This document shows positions 45,241 through 53,626 of a stretch of DNA of 64,000 nucleotides, in pieces. A model generated the notes under the pieces. That model made no database searches. It saw nothing but the letters and a program-made list of their open reading frames with translations, and was not told where the DNA came from. The stretch lies in contig CAVUCE010000005.1 in assembly GCA_963739985.1 (NCBI GenBank), positions 310,001-374,000 of the forward strand. The letters are read 5' to 3'. Origin of the DNA: CAVUCE01 sp963739985. Lineage in GTDB: Bacteria; Bacteroidota; Ignavibacteria; Ignavibacteriales; Ignavibacteriaceae. How positions within the stretch are numbered: the stretch's first letter is position 1; the number at the start of each line of letters is the position of its first letter. A program made the translations under genes and the position numbers.

Positions 45241-45867
45241 ATGTTAATAGTTTTAGTCTTATTGTTTACGTCCACAGTTTTCCATAACGGTAGCAAGGCG
45301 GGTAGAACACTTGAAAAATATGCTGATGAAATCAATTATGCTGCAAAGGTTGTTCACATATCCCCAAGATTGTTAGCAAGTATTGTTTATGCAGAACATA
45401 AATTAAATTACACGCTCTCCGATGAAGTTTTAGATGGAGTTTTAGCTCATATCGGCTATAACAGTTCAGTTGGTGTTGCACAGGTAAAAGTAAACACTGC
45501 TGGATGGATAGAAAAACAGTTACTTAACCGGAATAGTGATTTCTATCTTGGTGATGATATTTCAATCTTGATAAAAAAAAGTACAAACCGGGAAGATTTG
45601 ATTGGGAAACTGTTAAAACCAGATTTAAATTTGTTATACGCGGCATGTTATATTGCAATGATAGAAAAATTATGGGTTGGAAAATTTGATGTTTTTTCTT
45701 CTTCACAAAATCAAGTTGGAATAATAGCAAGTTTATATTGTTTGGGGTTAAAAAAGAGTGATGGTGAATTACGTCTTCCGCATGAAGGAGCTAAAATGAA
45801 CGAATTTGGTAAAACAGCGCAGGAGTTTTACGATTCTTTATTGTTCCGGAAAAGGTTTAACGATTAG
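45241..45867 (+). CDS. Putative exported lysozyme/transglycosylase-like protein
   Basis: 208 residues from ATG 45241. N-terminal hydrophobic segment 'MLIVLVLLFTSTVFHNG' is a signal or anchor. The core 'AAKVVHISPRLLASIVYAEHKLNYTLSDEVLDGVLAHIGYNSSVGVAQVKVNT' resembles the start of lytic-transglycosylase folds, where a Glu after the 'ASIV.AE' helix is catalytic and 'SVGVAQV' matches the G-x-x-Q-x block. The later part ('LNLLYAACYIAMIEKLW') also fits. Function in peptidoglycan cleavage is a tentative inference. It starts 20 bp after a strong terminator, so it needs its own promoter or read-through. Confidence 0.55.
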   Translation: MLIVLVLLFTSTVFHNGSKAGRTLEKYADEINYAAKVVHISPRLLASIVYAEHKLNYTLSDEVLDGVLAHIGYNSSVGVAQVKVNTAGWIEKQLLNRNSDFYLGDDISILIKKSTNREDLIGKLLKPDLNLLYAACYIAMIEKLWVGKFDVFSSSQNQVGIIASLYCLGLKKSDGELRLPHEGAKMNEFGKTAQEFYDSLLFRKRFND

Positions 45868-46013
45868 AAATTCGATCCTTCTATATTTTAATTCCAAAAT
45901 TTATAAAAAAAGCGAAAATCAATGTGTAATTTATTTTTTTCATTATTTCATTAATCTGTTGCATATTTGAAAAAATTAGTTGAAGTGATGTTGACTATTT
46001 TTTAGAACTAATA

Positions 46014-48027
46014 TTATTTAATCATCTTTTTTAATCGATTTATCTCATCTCTTAAAGAAGCAGCTTTCTCAAACTCAAGGTCTTTTGCTGCTTGTTTCAT
46101 CTGATCAGTAAGTTGATCAACCAAATCTTTCTTTTGATCAGCATCCATATATTTTAATATAGGTTCGGCTACTTTAGAAAAACTGAAATCCTCTTTTTCT
46201 TCTTTTTTCCTTATGTCAGCAATAGAAGTGGAATTCATAATCTCCTCCATACTTTTATATATAGTCTGCGGAGAAATATTATGTTCTTTATTGTATTCTG
46301 TTTGAACCGCACGTCTTCGGTTTGTTTCATCAATTGTTTTTTTCATGGAATTTGTAATCTTATCTGCGTACATAATTACTCTGCCGTTAACGTTTCTGGC
46401 AGTTCTTCCGGCAGTCTGCATTAACGATCTTTCACTTCTCAAAAACCCTTCTTTATCAGCATCTATAATTGCCACCAACGAAACCTCCGGCAAATCCAAA
46501 CCCTCTCTTAATAAGTTTACACCGACCAAAACGTCAAACTCGCCGAGTCGCAAATCTCTTAAAATCTCAACGCGCTCGAGCGCATCAATATCACTATGAA
46601 TATATCTTACCTGGATACCAATTTTATCGAGATAATCTGCTAAATCTTCAGCCATCTTTTTTGTAAGTGTGGTTACAAGCGTGCGCTCTTTTTTTTCAAT
46701 TCTTATTCTTATTTCACCGATTAGATCATCAATTTGTCCTTTTATCGGCCGCACTTCTATTTCGGGATCGAGCAAACCAGTAGGACGAATAATCTGTTCT
46801 ACAACTACGCCGTCGCATTTTTCTAATTCATAATCTCCCGGAGTAGCGCTGACAAAAATGACCTGTCCCAGTCAGCTTTTCAAATTCTTCAAATTTCATT
46901 GGGCGGTTATCTAATGCTGAAGGTAGACGAAAACCGTACTCAACCAAAGTTTCCTTGCGCTTTCTATCTCCGTTATACATTGCTCTAAGTTGAGGAATTG
47001 TTACATGCGATTCATCTATTATTATTAAATAATCTTCAGGGAAATAATCCATCAAGTTATAAGGACGCGATCCGGGTTCTCTTCCGTCCATGTGGCGAGA
47101 GTAATTTTCGATTCCGGCACAATAACCGATTTCTTTCATCATCTCAATATCAAACCGGGTTCTTTGCTCAATTCTCTGTGCTTCTAAATATTTCTCCTCA
47201 TCCCTATAATATTTTAATCTTTCTTCTAATTCCTGCTCAATATTATAAATTGCTTTTTGAATTTGATCTCTATTGGAAACAAAATATTTTGCCGGGTAAA
47301 CCGGAACAGAATCAATCTCTTGCAAAGTTTCGCCGGTTATAGAATCGATTATGGAAAGTTTTTCAATCTCGTCATCCCAGTACTCGATTCTAACTGCTTC
47401 TTCATATTGGTATGCAGGAATAATTTCAATTACATCACCGCGAGCTCTGAAAGTACCGCGAGAAAACTCGGCATCATTTCTCACATAATGAATATCAATC
47501 AAATTGCGAAGAAGTTGTTTACGCGGATATTCTTCGCCTTTCTTCAAAAATATAATTTGATTTGCATACTCTTGCGGCGCTCCGATTCCGTAAATACAAC
47601 TAACACTTGCAACAACCATTACATCGTTTCTTCCTTCAATTAGCGATGTTGTTGCTTTTAATCTCAGACGGTCAATTTCTTCGTTAACAGAAAAATCTTT
47701 CTCTATAAATAAATCGCTGGAAACTACATATGCTTCAGGTTGATAATAATCGTAGTAACTTATAAAAAACTCAACTGCGTTTTTAGGGAAGAAACCTTTA
47801 AACTCAGAATATAATTGCGCCGCCAAAGTTTTGTTATGCGAAATTATCAATGCAGGTTTATTTATCTGTTGAATTACATTTGAAATAGTAAAAGTTTTAC
47901 CGCTTCCGGTTACTCCAAGTAATGTTTGATATTTATCTCCGCGCTTTATTCCTTCAACCAATTGTTTTATAGCTTCCGGCTGATCGCCCGATGGTTTATA
48001 GTTTGAAGCGATTTCGTAATTTTTCAT
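46014..48027 (-). pseudogene. uvrB: Excinuclease ABC subunit B, intact except for one apparent +1 frameshift
   Basis: From ATG 48027: 'SNYKPSGDQPEAIKQLVEGI', Walker A 'GVTGSGKTFTISNVI', the beta-hairpin region 'FISYYDYYQPEAYVVSSDLFIEKD', Walker B 'IIDESHV', then helicase motifs V/VI 'LVGVNLLREGLDLPEVSLVAIIDADKEGFLRSERSLMQTAGRTARN' and a UVR domain. The frame breaks at 46866: skipping that base (GGG-A-CAG) restores 'EKLTGQVIFVSATPGDYELEKCDGVVVEQIIRPTGLLDPEIEVRP'. The joined product is ~670 residues, the standard size. UvrB verifies DNA damage in nucleotide excision repair. A second copy of its 3' end lies at 39728-40007. Confidence 0.92.
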
Positions 48028-48173
48028 ATAGCTTTGATTTTGTAATTTTGTTGCGTAAAGTTCAAGATGGCAATTTACTCATTTTTTACATTTTTGTTCA
48101 ATGTAAATCGAAATGGTGTTTTGAGTGTGTCTTGTATTTGGAATAATGATTTTGGAAAATTTTAGGAGAATAA

Positions 48174-48548
48174 ATGAAGAATAATAAAACATGGATTATT
48201 GTTGCCGGAATTTCCGGATTTCTAGCAGTTGCAATCGGTGCTTTCGGTGCGCACGGTTTAAGTGATTCACTTTCAGCTTCAATGCTGGATGTTTATAAAA
48301 CAGGGGTTTTGTATCATCTTGTTCATTCAGTTGCTATTCTGGCAATCGCAATCAGCGGAAGGGAAATTTATTACAAATCTGCGTTACTTTTCGCAATGGG
48401 AATTTTCCTGTTCTCGTTCTCACTTTATGTTTATGCTATTACAGGGGTTACGGCAATTGCAATTATAACTCCATTTGGCGGGCTTTGCTTTTTAGCCGGA
48501 TGGCTTTTGATAGTTTTCAGTGCTTTGAGGGAATCAAAAGAAAAATAA
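48174..48548 (+). CDS. DUF423 family membrane protein (YgdD-like)
   Basis: 124 residues, four hydrophobic helices. 'IVAGISGFLAVAIGAFGAHGLSD' at the N-terminus and 'VYKTGVLYHLVHSVAILAIAI' are the family hallmarks, with 'TPFGGLCFLAGWLLIVFSALR' at the end. Small inner-membrane protein of unknown function found throughout bacteria. Monocistronic, divergent from uvrB, preceded by TTTTAGGAGAATAA as ribosome-binding site. Confidence 0.88.
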   Translation: MKNNKTWIIVAGISGFLAVAIGAFGAHGLSDSLSASMLDVYKTGVLYHLVHSVAILAIAISGREIYYKSALLFAMGIFLFSFSLYVYAITGVTAIAIITPFGGLCFLAGWLLIVFSALRESKEK

Positions 48549-48625
48549 AAATTATTTTAAAATTCTTACGGAATCAGAATAACTTTTTCCTTTCTTATGC
48601 ATCTTTAATATTAGAAGCATAATTA

Positions 48626-49943
48626 ATGGGAAAAGTTTTTATGATTTTTAACAAGAATAATGAAATTTGTATTTCGATAATTTTTATTATTGCCGGACTA
48701 GGTATTTCATTTGCTCAGACAACAAAAGAACCAACTTTTGAAAAGGGCAAATTATTAATGCTGGAAGGTAAATACTCACAATCTTCAGAAGTATTTGAAG
48801 ACCTGATTAAAAAAGATTCTTCCAATTCTGATGCTTTATACTATTTAGGAATAAACTACCAGGCAATTTCAAATTTCCCTAAAGCGGTTTCTGCATTTCA
48901 AAAAGCGTTATCTTATAAGCCGGGAGATATTAAACTGATGTCTCTGCTGGGGAATAATTATTATGCGGCGGGCAGAGTTTCCGATGCAGATTCAATTCTT
49001 ACAAAAGCTTTTTCGCAAGATTCATCCGATGTGCAAATTCTTACTTCGCTCGGTAAAGTTTATTTACACGAGCACTTATGGGAAAAGGCGGATAATATTT
49101 ACTCAATTTTAACTGAGCTTGATTCATCAAATAGTTTTTATTACGGGCAAAAGGCAGTTTGCGAAATTCAAATGAAAGATTTTGAAGATGCGATAATTAA
49201 TTATCAAATTGCGCATCATTTTAAATCCGCATAACCAAAATACAATTATTGAATTGAGCCGGCTTTATAGTGCAACAGGAAAATATATTTCGGCAATGCA
49301 GATAATAAAGGATGGATTGAAATATTATCCTGGATCAAAGGAACTTTGGAAGAGTAAGGGAAAAGTGTTTGTGAAGCTTAAAGAATATCATAAAGCAATT
49401 GAAAGTTTTCAGAATGCAATTTCATTCGGAGATCCTTCGGAAATTAATTATCGTGATGTTGGTGTTTGCTATTATTGGATTTCAAAATACGATACAGCAA
49501 GTTATTATTTAACAAAAGCGATAAGCATAAATCAAAAAGATCCGGCGGCGTACTTTTATTTGGGAACAACTTTCAGAGAATTAAAAGAATACGATAAAGC
49601 AATTGATTGTCTTAAAACTTCTGCAAAACTCCAGCAGAACGATTTTTTAGCTGAAGCGTTTACACAAATTGCTGCGGTTTATTATGAACAAAAAAATTAT
49701 TCGGAAGCATTAAAATTTTATCAGGATGCGATTAGAGAAAATCCGGATAAAAAAGAAATAACGTTTTATCTTGCTGTAGTTTATGATCACTATTATAAAG
49801 ATAAAACTGTTGCGCTTAATTATTATAAAAAGTATTTAGAAGATGTAAAAGGAAAAGATGAAAAGTTGGTGGCGTTTGCTCAGGATAGAGTAAATGCTTT
49901 AATAGAGAAAATTCATTTTAGTAAAGCAGATACATTAAACTAA
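48626..49943 (+). pseudogene. Secreted TPR-repeat protein, one apparent +1 frameshift
   Basis: Signal peptide around residues 12-31 ('ICISIIFIIAGLGISFAQ'). The first part (to 49219) has TPR units such as 'GKLLMLEGKYSQSSEVFEDLIKKDSSNSDALYYLGINYQAISNFPKAVSAFQKAL'; the second continues 'LNPHNQNTIIELSRLYSATGKYISAMQIIKDGLKYYPG' to 'DKTVALNYYKKYLEDVKGKDEKLV'. Skipping one T in the run at 49219-49222 joins them into ~438 residues with the TPR phase kept (AHHLNPHNQNTIIELS). About ten TPRs predict a protein-interaction scaffold in the periplasm. It precedes an ECF sigma gene by 7 bp, so a link to that regulon is likely. Confidence 0.8.
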
Positions 49944-49950
49944 AATATAT

Positions 49951-50466
49951 TTGGCAAAAAATTATACAAATATTATTGATTTCACACTTGTCTATAATAG
50001 ATACAAAAAGCAGTTGTATAATTATGTCTATAAAATGCTGAATGAAAAATTTTTGGCTGAAGATATAACGCAAAATGTTTTTTTGAAGCTGTATGAAAAT
50101 CTTTCTAATATTAAAAATAAGCAAAATGTTATCGGCTGGCTTTATGTAACGGCGCGTAATGAAATATACGGGCATTTAAGAAAAAAACAGATTAAAAAAG
50201 AAAATTATATTGAAGAAGGAATTGATTTTGAATCGGAAGATGATTTGTTAAAAAAGATTGAAGAAATTGAATTGAAAGAATTAGTCTCCGGAGAAATTGA
50301 TCTTTTGAATAATGAGTTGAAAGAAGTTTTTTTATTGCGGGAATATTCCGAATTAAGTTATAAGGAAATTTCCGGTGTTCTAAATATTGAAGAAAATTTA
50401 ATTAAAGCCCGCTTATTTAGGGCAAGACAGCAATTAATAAAAAAAGTTTTACCATTAATAAAATGA
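49951..50466 (+). CDS. ECF-type RNA polymerase sigma factor
   Basis: 171 residues from TTG 49951 (7 bp after the TPR gene; no better ATG). Region 2 is 'YNYVYKMLNEKFLAEDITQNVFLKLYENLSNIKNKQNVIGWLYVTARNEIYGHLRKK', region 4 'LLNNELKEVFLLREYSELSYKEISGVLNIEENLIKARLFRARQQLIKKV'. The linker is short, as in group IV sigma factors. It directs transcription of a small regulon, usually for envelope functions. The anti-sigma-like gene lies 27 bp downstream. Confidence 0.9.
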   Translation: MAKNYTNIIDFTLVYNRYKKQLYNYVYKMLNEKFLAEDITQNVFLKLYENLSNIKNKQNVIGWLYVTARNEIYGHLRKKQIKKENYIEEGIDFESEDDLLKKIEEIELKELVSGEIDLLNNELKEVFLLREYSELSYKEISGVLNIEENLIKARLFRARQQLIKKVLPLIK

Positions 50467-50493
50467 ACTAATAGATATTGAACAAGGAGTTAT

Positions 50494-50961
50494 ATGTCAA
50501 CTGAAGAATTAAAAACCTGGATAAACTTGTTTGTAGACGGCGAACTTGATAAAGAGAAAGAACCGATTCTTTTTACGCAGCTTTCTCAAAATGATGAAGC
50601 CAGAGATTATCTGAAACAAGTAAATATGATTCGTTCTGCCGTGGATAAAACGGCTGAAGAATTTCCTGTTGAACTGGAAGAAAGAATTTACTCTTCAATT
50701 AGAAAAACAGAAGAAAACAAAAACCTTAAGTTTTCACTTCCTAAAATATTTATGGGCTTTTCGTACGCCATGGCAATTATACTTATCTTTGCAAGTGTAT
50801 TTCTATTTTCAAAAATGAATGATTATAAAAATAACCTGGAAGCTATGGCTAGACAAATAGGCGCTAAAAACCAAATGATTGAAACATTATTCAATAGTTT
50901 ACCTCCTGCGCTGGTAAATTCTAAAATCACTAATCCTGTAATTGTTAGAGCAAAGATTTGA
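50494..50961 (+). CDS. Anti-sigma factor-like membrane protein
   Basis: 155 residues: a cytoplasmic N-terminal ~85 residues ('LKTWINLFVDGELDKEKEPILFTQLSQNDEARDYLKQVNMIRSAV'), one transmembrane helix ('FMGFSYAMAIILIFASVFLF') and a ~45-residue periplasmic tail with a coiled-coil look. The 'DGELDKEKEPILFTQLSQNDEAR' segment matches anti-sigma proteins of the zinc-finger group, but the His-x3-Cys-x2-Cys zinc motif is absent. Position directly after the sigma gene makes an anti-sigma role the best inference; it would hold the sigma factor at the inner membrane. Confidence 0.75.
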   Translation: MSTEELKTWINLFVDGELDKEKEPILFTQLSQNDEARDYLKQVNMIRSAVDKTAEEFPVELEERIYSSIRKTEENKNLKFSLPKIFMGFSYAMAIILIFASVFLFSKMNDYKNNLEAMARQIGAKNQMIETLFNSLPPALVNSKITNPVIVRAKI

Positions 50962-50968
50962 GGTAATT

Positions 50969-51753
50969 ATGAAAAAGTTATTAGCATTTGCCATGGTTGT
51001 TTTAGCATTTTACGGATGCGAAAATAAAGAAATAAAAGTAGTCAAAGTAATTGATGGCAGTTATATGAATCGTAGCCAAGTTGATAAGCCACCGGTTATA
51101 GAGAAAACTTCATTGGATACAAATTGGGTGAAAAATTACGGTGAAATACTCACGGACTTAAGTAATACAAAAAATGCTTCTAAAGAATTTGACGCGAGAT
51201 TATTGATTGATGAGAAATGGACGAATAAATCAAATCTTAATTATGATTCCAACTACTGAAAAGATTGATAATGAAATTGTTCAAATGCTGGAAAAACTCC
51301 GAATTAAGCCCGCAATCAAAAATGGAAATCCAGTAAAGTTTAATGCTAGATATGTAATTAATAAACGTGGATATGCTACTGATTTAATTTCAAGCGTTGA
51401 TTATAGTAATGAAAAAAGATTTTTTGAGCAAGGGAAGCAAACCAATGATAAAACATATTTTGTTGCAGTTGAGCAAATGCCTGAGCCAATTGGCGGAATT
51501 CGAGGGATACAAGATAAAATTGTTTATCCTGAAATTGCAAAAAGAGCAGGAATTGAAGGAAGAGTTTATGTACTGGCTTTTATAAATAAAGAAGGAGATA
51601 GTGGATCGAACAAAGATACTAAAAGGAATTGGCGGCGGTTGCGATGAAGCTGCTGCAAAAGCTGTTGAAAAAACAAAATTTACTCCGGGGAGACAAAGAG
51701 GGAAGCCGGTTAATGTTCAGGTTTCCATTCCTGTAATTTTTAAGTTGAATTAA
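50969..51753 (+). pseudogene. TonB-family energy transducer-like lipoprotein, two apparent +1 frameshifts
   Basis: Starts at ATG 50969 with a lipoprotein-like signal ('LLAFAMVVLAFYGC'). Three frames join if one base is skipped near 51254 (restoring ...SNTEKIDNEIVQMLEKLRIKPAIKNG) and at 51600 (GAT-A-GTG, restoring EGDVDRTKILKGIGGGCDEAAAKAVEKTKFTPGRQRGKP). The joined ~260-residue protein ends with the TonB C-terminal fold ('IVYPEIAKRAGIEGRVYVLAFINKEG', 'VNVQVSIPVIFKLN'). A lipoprotein signal instead of the TonB anchor is unusual. It follows the sigma/anti-sigma pair by 7 bp. Confidence 0.75.
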
Positions 51754-51769
51754 AATATTTACATATACT

Positions 51770-51843
51770 GTAGGGGACGCAAATTTTGCGTCCCATAATA
51801 TTTATCCAAACATTACACGTAGTGGATGAAAATTTTCGTCCAC
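51770..51843. repeat. BIME-like inverted REP pair
   Basis: REP 1 at 51770-51794 (GTAGGGGACGC...GCGTCCC) and REP 2 at 51819-51843 (GTAGTGGATG...CGTCCAC) separated by ~24 bp containing TATCCAAACATT. The same linker precedes palindromes at 52213, 52607, 53599, 56791, 57065 and 57338. 17 bp after the TonB-like stop. Confidence 0.8.
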
Positions 51844-52588
51844 AACAATTAAGCGGGGAGAATATATTTGTCCAATAAAATTAAATATCCAAATTTGTAA
51901 TATCTTTTTCAAAACCCCATTTAAGAGGATTCTGCTGAATATATTTCCTGATATTGAATAATTCTTTTTCATTACGAATTATTCTATCATAGAAGGAACG
52001 CTGCCATTTGAAATTAGAATATTGTTGTGTGGATTTTATTTTAATTGTTACAGATCGTTTAAATTGTTGAATCAATTTGCTTAATACCATTTTGGTTCTG
52101 TCTGTAGGGGATGCAAAGTTTGCATCCCCTACTATTTTCAATTTGGTATTGGTTTTAAAAAGAGCGAGTCTTTTTTATAATTTCAATTCATTCGTTTATC
52201 CAAACATTACACGTAGTGGACGAAAATTTTCGTCCACTACAATTAAGCGGGGAGAATATATTTGTCCAATAAAATTAAATATCCAAATTTGTAATATCTT
52301 TTTCAAAACCCCATTTAAGAGGATTCTGCTGAATATATTTCCTGATATTGAATAATTCTTTTTCATTACGAATTATTCTATCATAGAAGGAACGCTGCCA
52401 TTTGAAATTAGAATATTGTTGTGTGGATTTTATTTTAATTGTTACAGATCGTTTAAATTGTTGAATCAATTTGCTTAATACCATTTTGGTTCTGTCTGTA
52501 GGGGATGCAAAGTTTGCATCCCCTACTATTTTCAATTTGGTATTGGTTTTAAAAAGAGCGAGTCTTTTTTATAATTTCAATTCATTCG
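51801..52588. repeat. Two tandem 394-bp units made from a REP pair plus the RAYT 3' end
   Basis: Units begin at 51801, 52195 and 52589 (each opening TTTATCCAAACATTAC), exactly 394 bp apart; the third runs into the full RAYT gene. Each holds a GTAGTGG palindrome (51819, 52213, 52607), the minus-strand RAYT C-terminal coding part (identical 86-codon stretches 51881-52141 and 52275-52535) and a GTAGGGGATGC palindrome (52104-52132, 52498-52526). The coding copies lack the HUH domain and cannot be active. Near-identity implies recent amplification. Palindrome 52213-52240 is perfect over 28 bp. Confidence 0.88.
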
Positions 52589-52668
52589 TTTATCCAAACA
52601 TTACACGTAGTGGACGAAAATTTTCGTCCACAACAATTAAGCGGGGAGAATATATTTGTCCAATAAAA

Positions 52669-53172
52669 TTAAATATCCAAATTTGTAATATCTTTTTCAA
52701 AACCCCATTTAAGAGGATTCTGCTGAATATATTTCCTGATATTGAATAATTCTTTTTCATTACGAATTATTCTATCATAGAAGGAACGCTGCCATTTGAA
52801 ATTAGAATATTGTTGTGTGGATTTTATTTTAATTGTTACAGATCGTTTAAATTGTTGAATCAATTTGCTTAATACCATTTTGGTTCTGTCTGTAGGGGAT
52901 GCAAAGTTTGCATCCCCTACGTTATCAATAATTATTATACCATGAAGATGATTTGGCATTATTACATAATAATCTAACTCGATACTTTTGTGTAACGTTT
53001 CAATTTTATTCCAACATTCATCAACAATTTCGCCAATTTCATTTAAAATCATTTTACCATTTTTAATTTCACCAAAATGATTTTTATGATCTTTTGTGCA
53101 TATCGTAATAAAATACCATCCCCCGCTGGAATAATCGTAATGTTTAAGGCGATTGGGTTTCCGGGTTTTCAT
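52669..53172 (-). CDS. REP-associated tyrosine transposase (RAYT), locus 2, full length
   Basis: 167 residues. 'HYDYSSGGWYFITICTKDHKNHFGEI' is the RAYT opening, 'YYVIMPNHLHGIIII' the HUH motif and 'WQRSFYDRIIRNEKELFNIRKYIQQNPLKW' the region with catalytic Tyr and the RAYT-specific tail. Between them lies 'VGDANFASPTDR', the translation of the palindrome at 52892-52920 in frame, at the same place as the hairpin-encoded insert in the locus-1 RAYT. The proteins are otherwise clearly different, so they are separate family members. Expected activity is single-strand cleavage and joining at GTAG-headed hairpins; both the REPs and the truncated copies around the gene are its likely products. Confidence 0.9.
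   Translation of the reverse strand: MKTRKPNRLKHYDYSSGGWYFITICTKDHKNHFGEIKNGKMILNEIGEIVDECWNKIETLHKSIELDYYVIMPNHLHGIIIIDNVGDANFASPTDRTKMVLSKLIQQFKRSVTIKIKSTQQYSNFKWQRSFYDRIIRNEKELFNIRKYIQQNPLKWGFEKDITNLDI
52892..52920. repeat. REP palindrome inside the RAYT coding sequence (locus 2)
   Basis: 29 bp: perfect 14-bp arms GTAGGGGATGCAAA and complement around a central G. On the minus strand it is translated as VGDANFASPT within the RAYT. Confidence 0.9.
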
Positions 53173-53378
53173 ATATCATTTCTCTTCGTACATGCATCGG
53201 ATAAATATATTATAAAACGTAGTGGACGCAAAGTTTGCGTCCCAGAAGTTTCAACCAAATATTATACATCGGGATGCAAGGTTTGCATCCCCTACAACGT
53301 GAATTCTTCAATCGTTTTTGTATGACTTATATTTGCATCCTGAGTAGTGGACGCAAAGTTTGCGTCCAGTACAAATTA
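53173..53378. repeat. REP cluster upstream of RAYT locus 2
   Basis: Three palindromes: 53219-53243 (GTAGTGGACGC...GCGTCCC), 53269-53295 (GGGATGC...GCATCCCCTAC) and 53344-53372 (GTAGTGGACGC..., imperfect GTCCAGTAC end). The first two form an inverted pair with a linker related to TATCCAAACATT. The stretch around 53303-53340 resembles part of the 273/274-bp unit near 56900. Confidence 0.75.
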
Positions 53379-53598
53379 TTATATAAAATTTATCTTATCA
53401 ATTTCTTTCATTATTCGATCGGTTTCTGTGAGCGCGACGATTATTTTTTGATAATGTTCGATTTCTTCGTTTGTTAATTTTCTTCCTTTTCTGTCTTTTA
53501 ACCATTTTTGCGCAGGCTGATATCCGCCAATATAAAAATTCCATGCAATTTCCGGAACGTTGCCGAAATATTGTTCGCTGTTTATCCAAACATTGCCT

Positions 53599-53626
53599 AT
53601 GGGGGACGCAAGATTTGCGTCCCCTA
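53599..53626. repeat. REP palindrome within the R-M C-terminal coding part
   Basis: GGGGGACGC...GCGTCCCCTAC, preceded by the linker TATCCAAACATT. Minus-strand translation gives VGDANLASPI, interrupting 'EKIKF...GNVWINSEQYF' of the specificity region without breaking the frame. Confidence 0.8.

Noticed and set aside
46345..47643. Plus-strand reading frames of 65-128 codons opposite uvrB
   Set aside because: They are antisense shadows of the highly conserved uvrB coding sequence.
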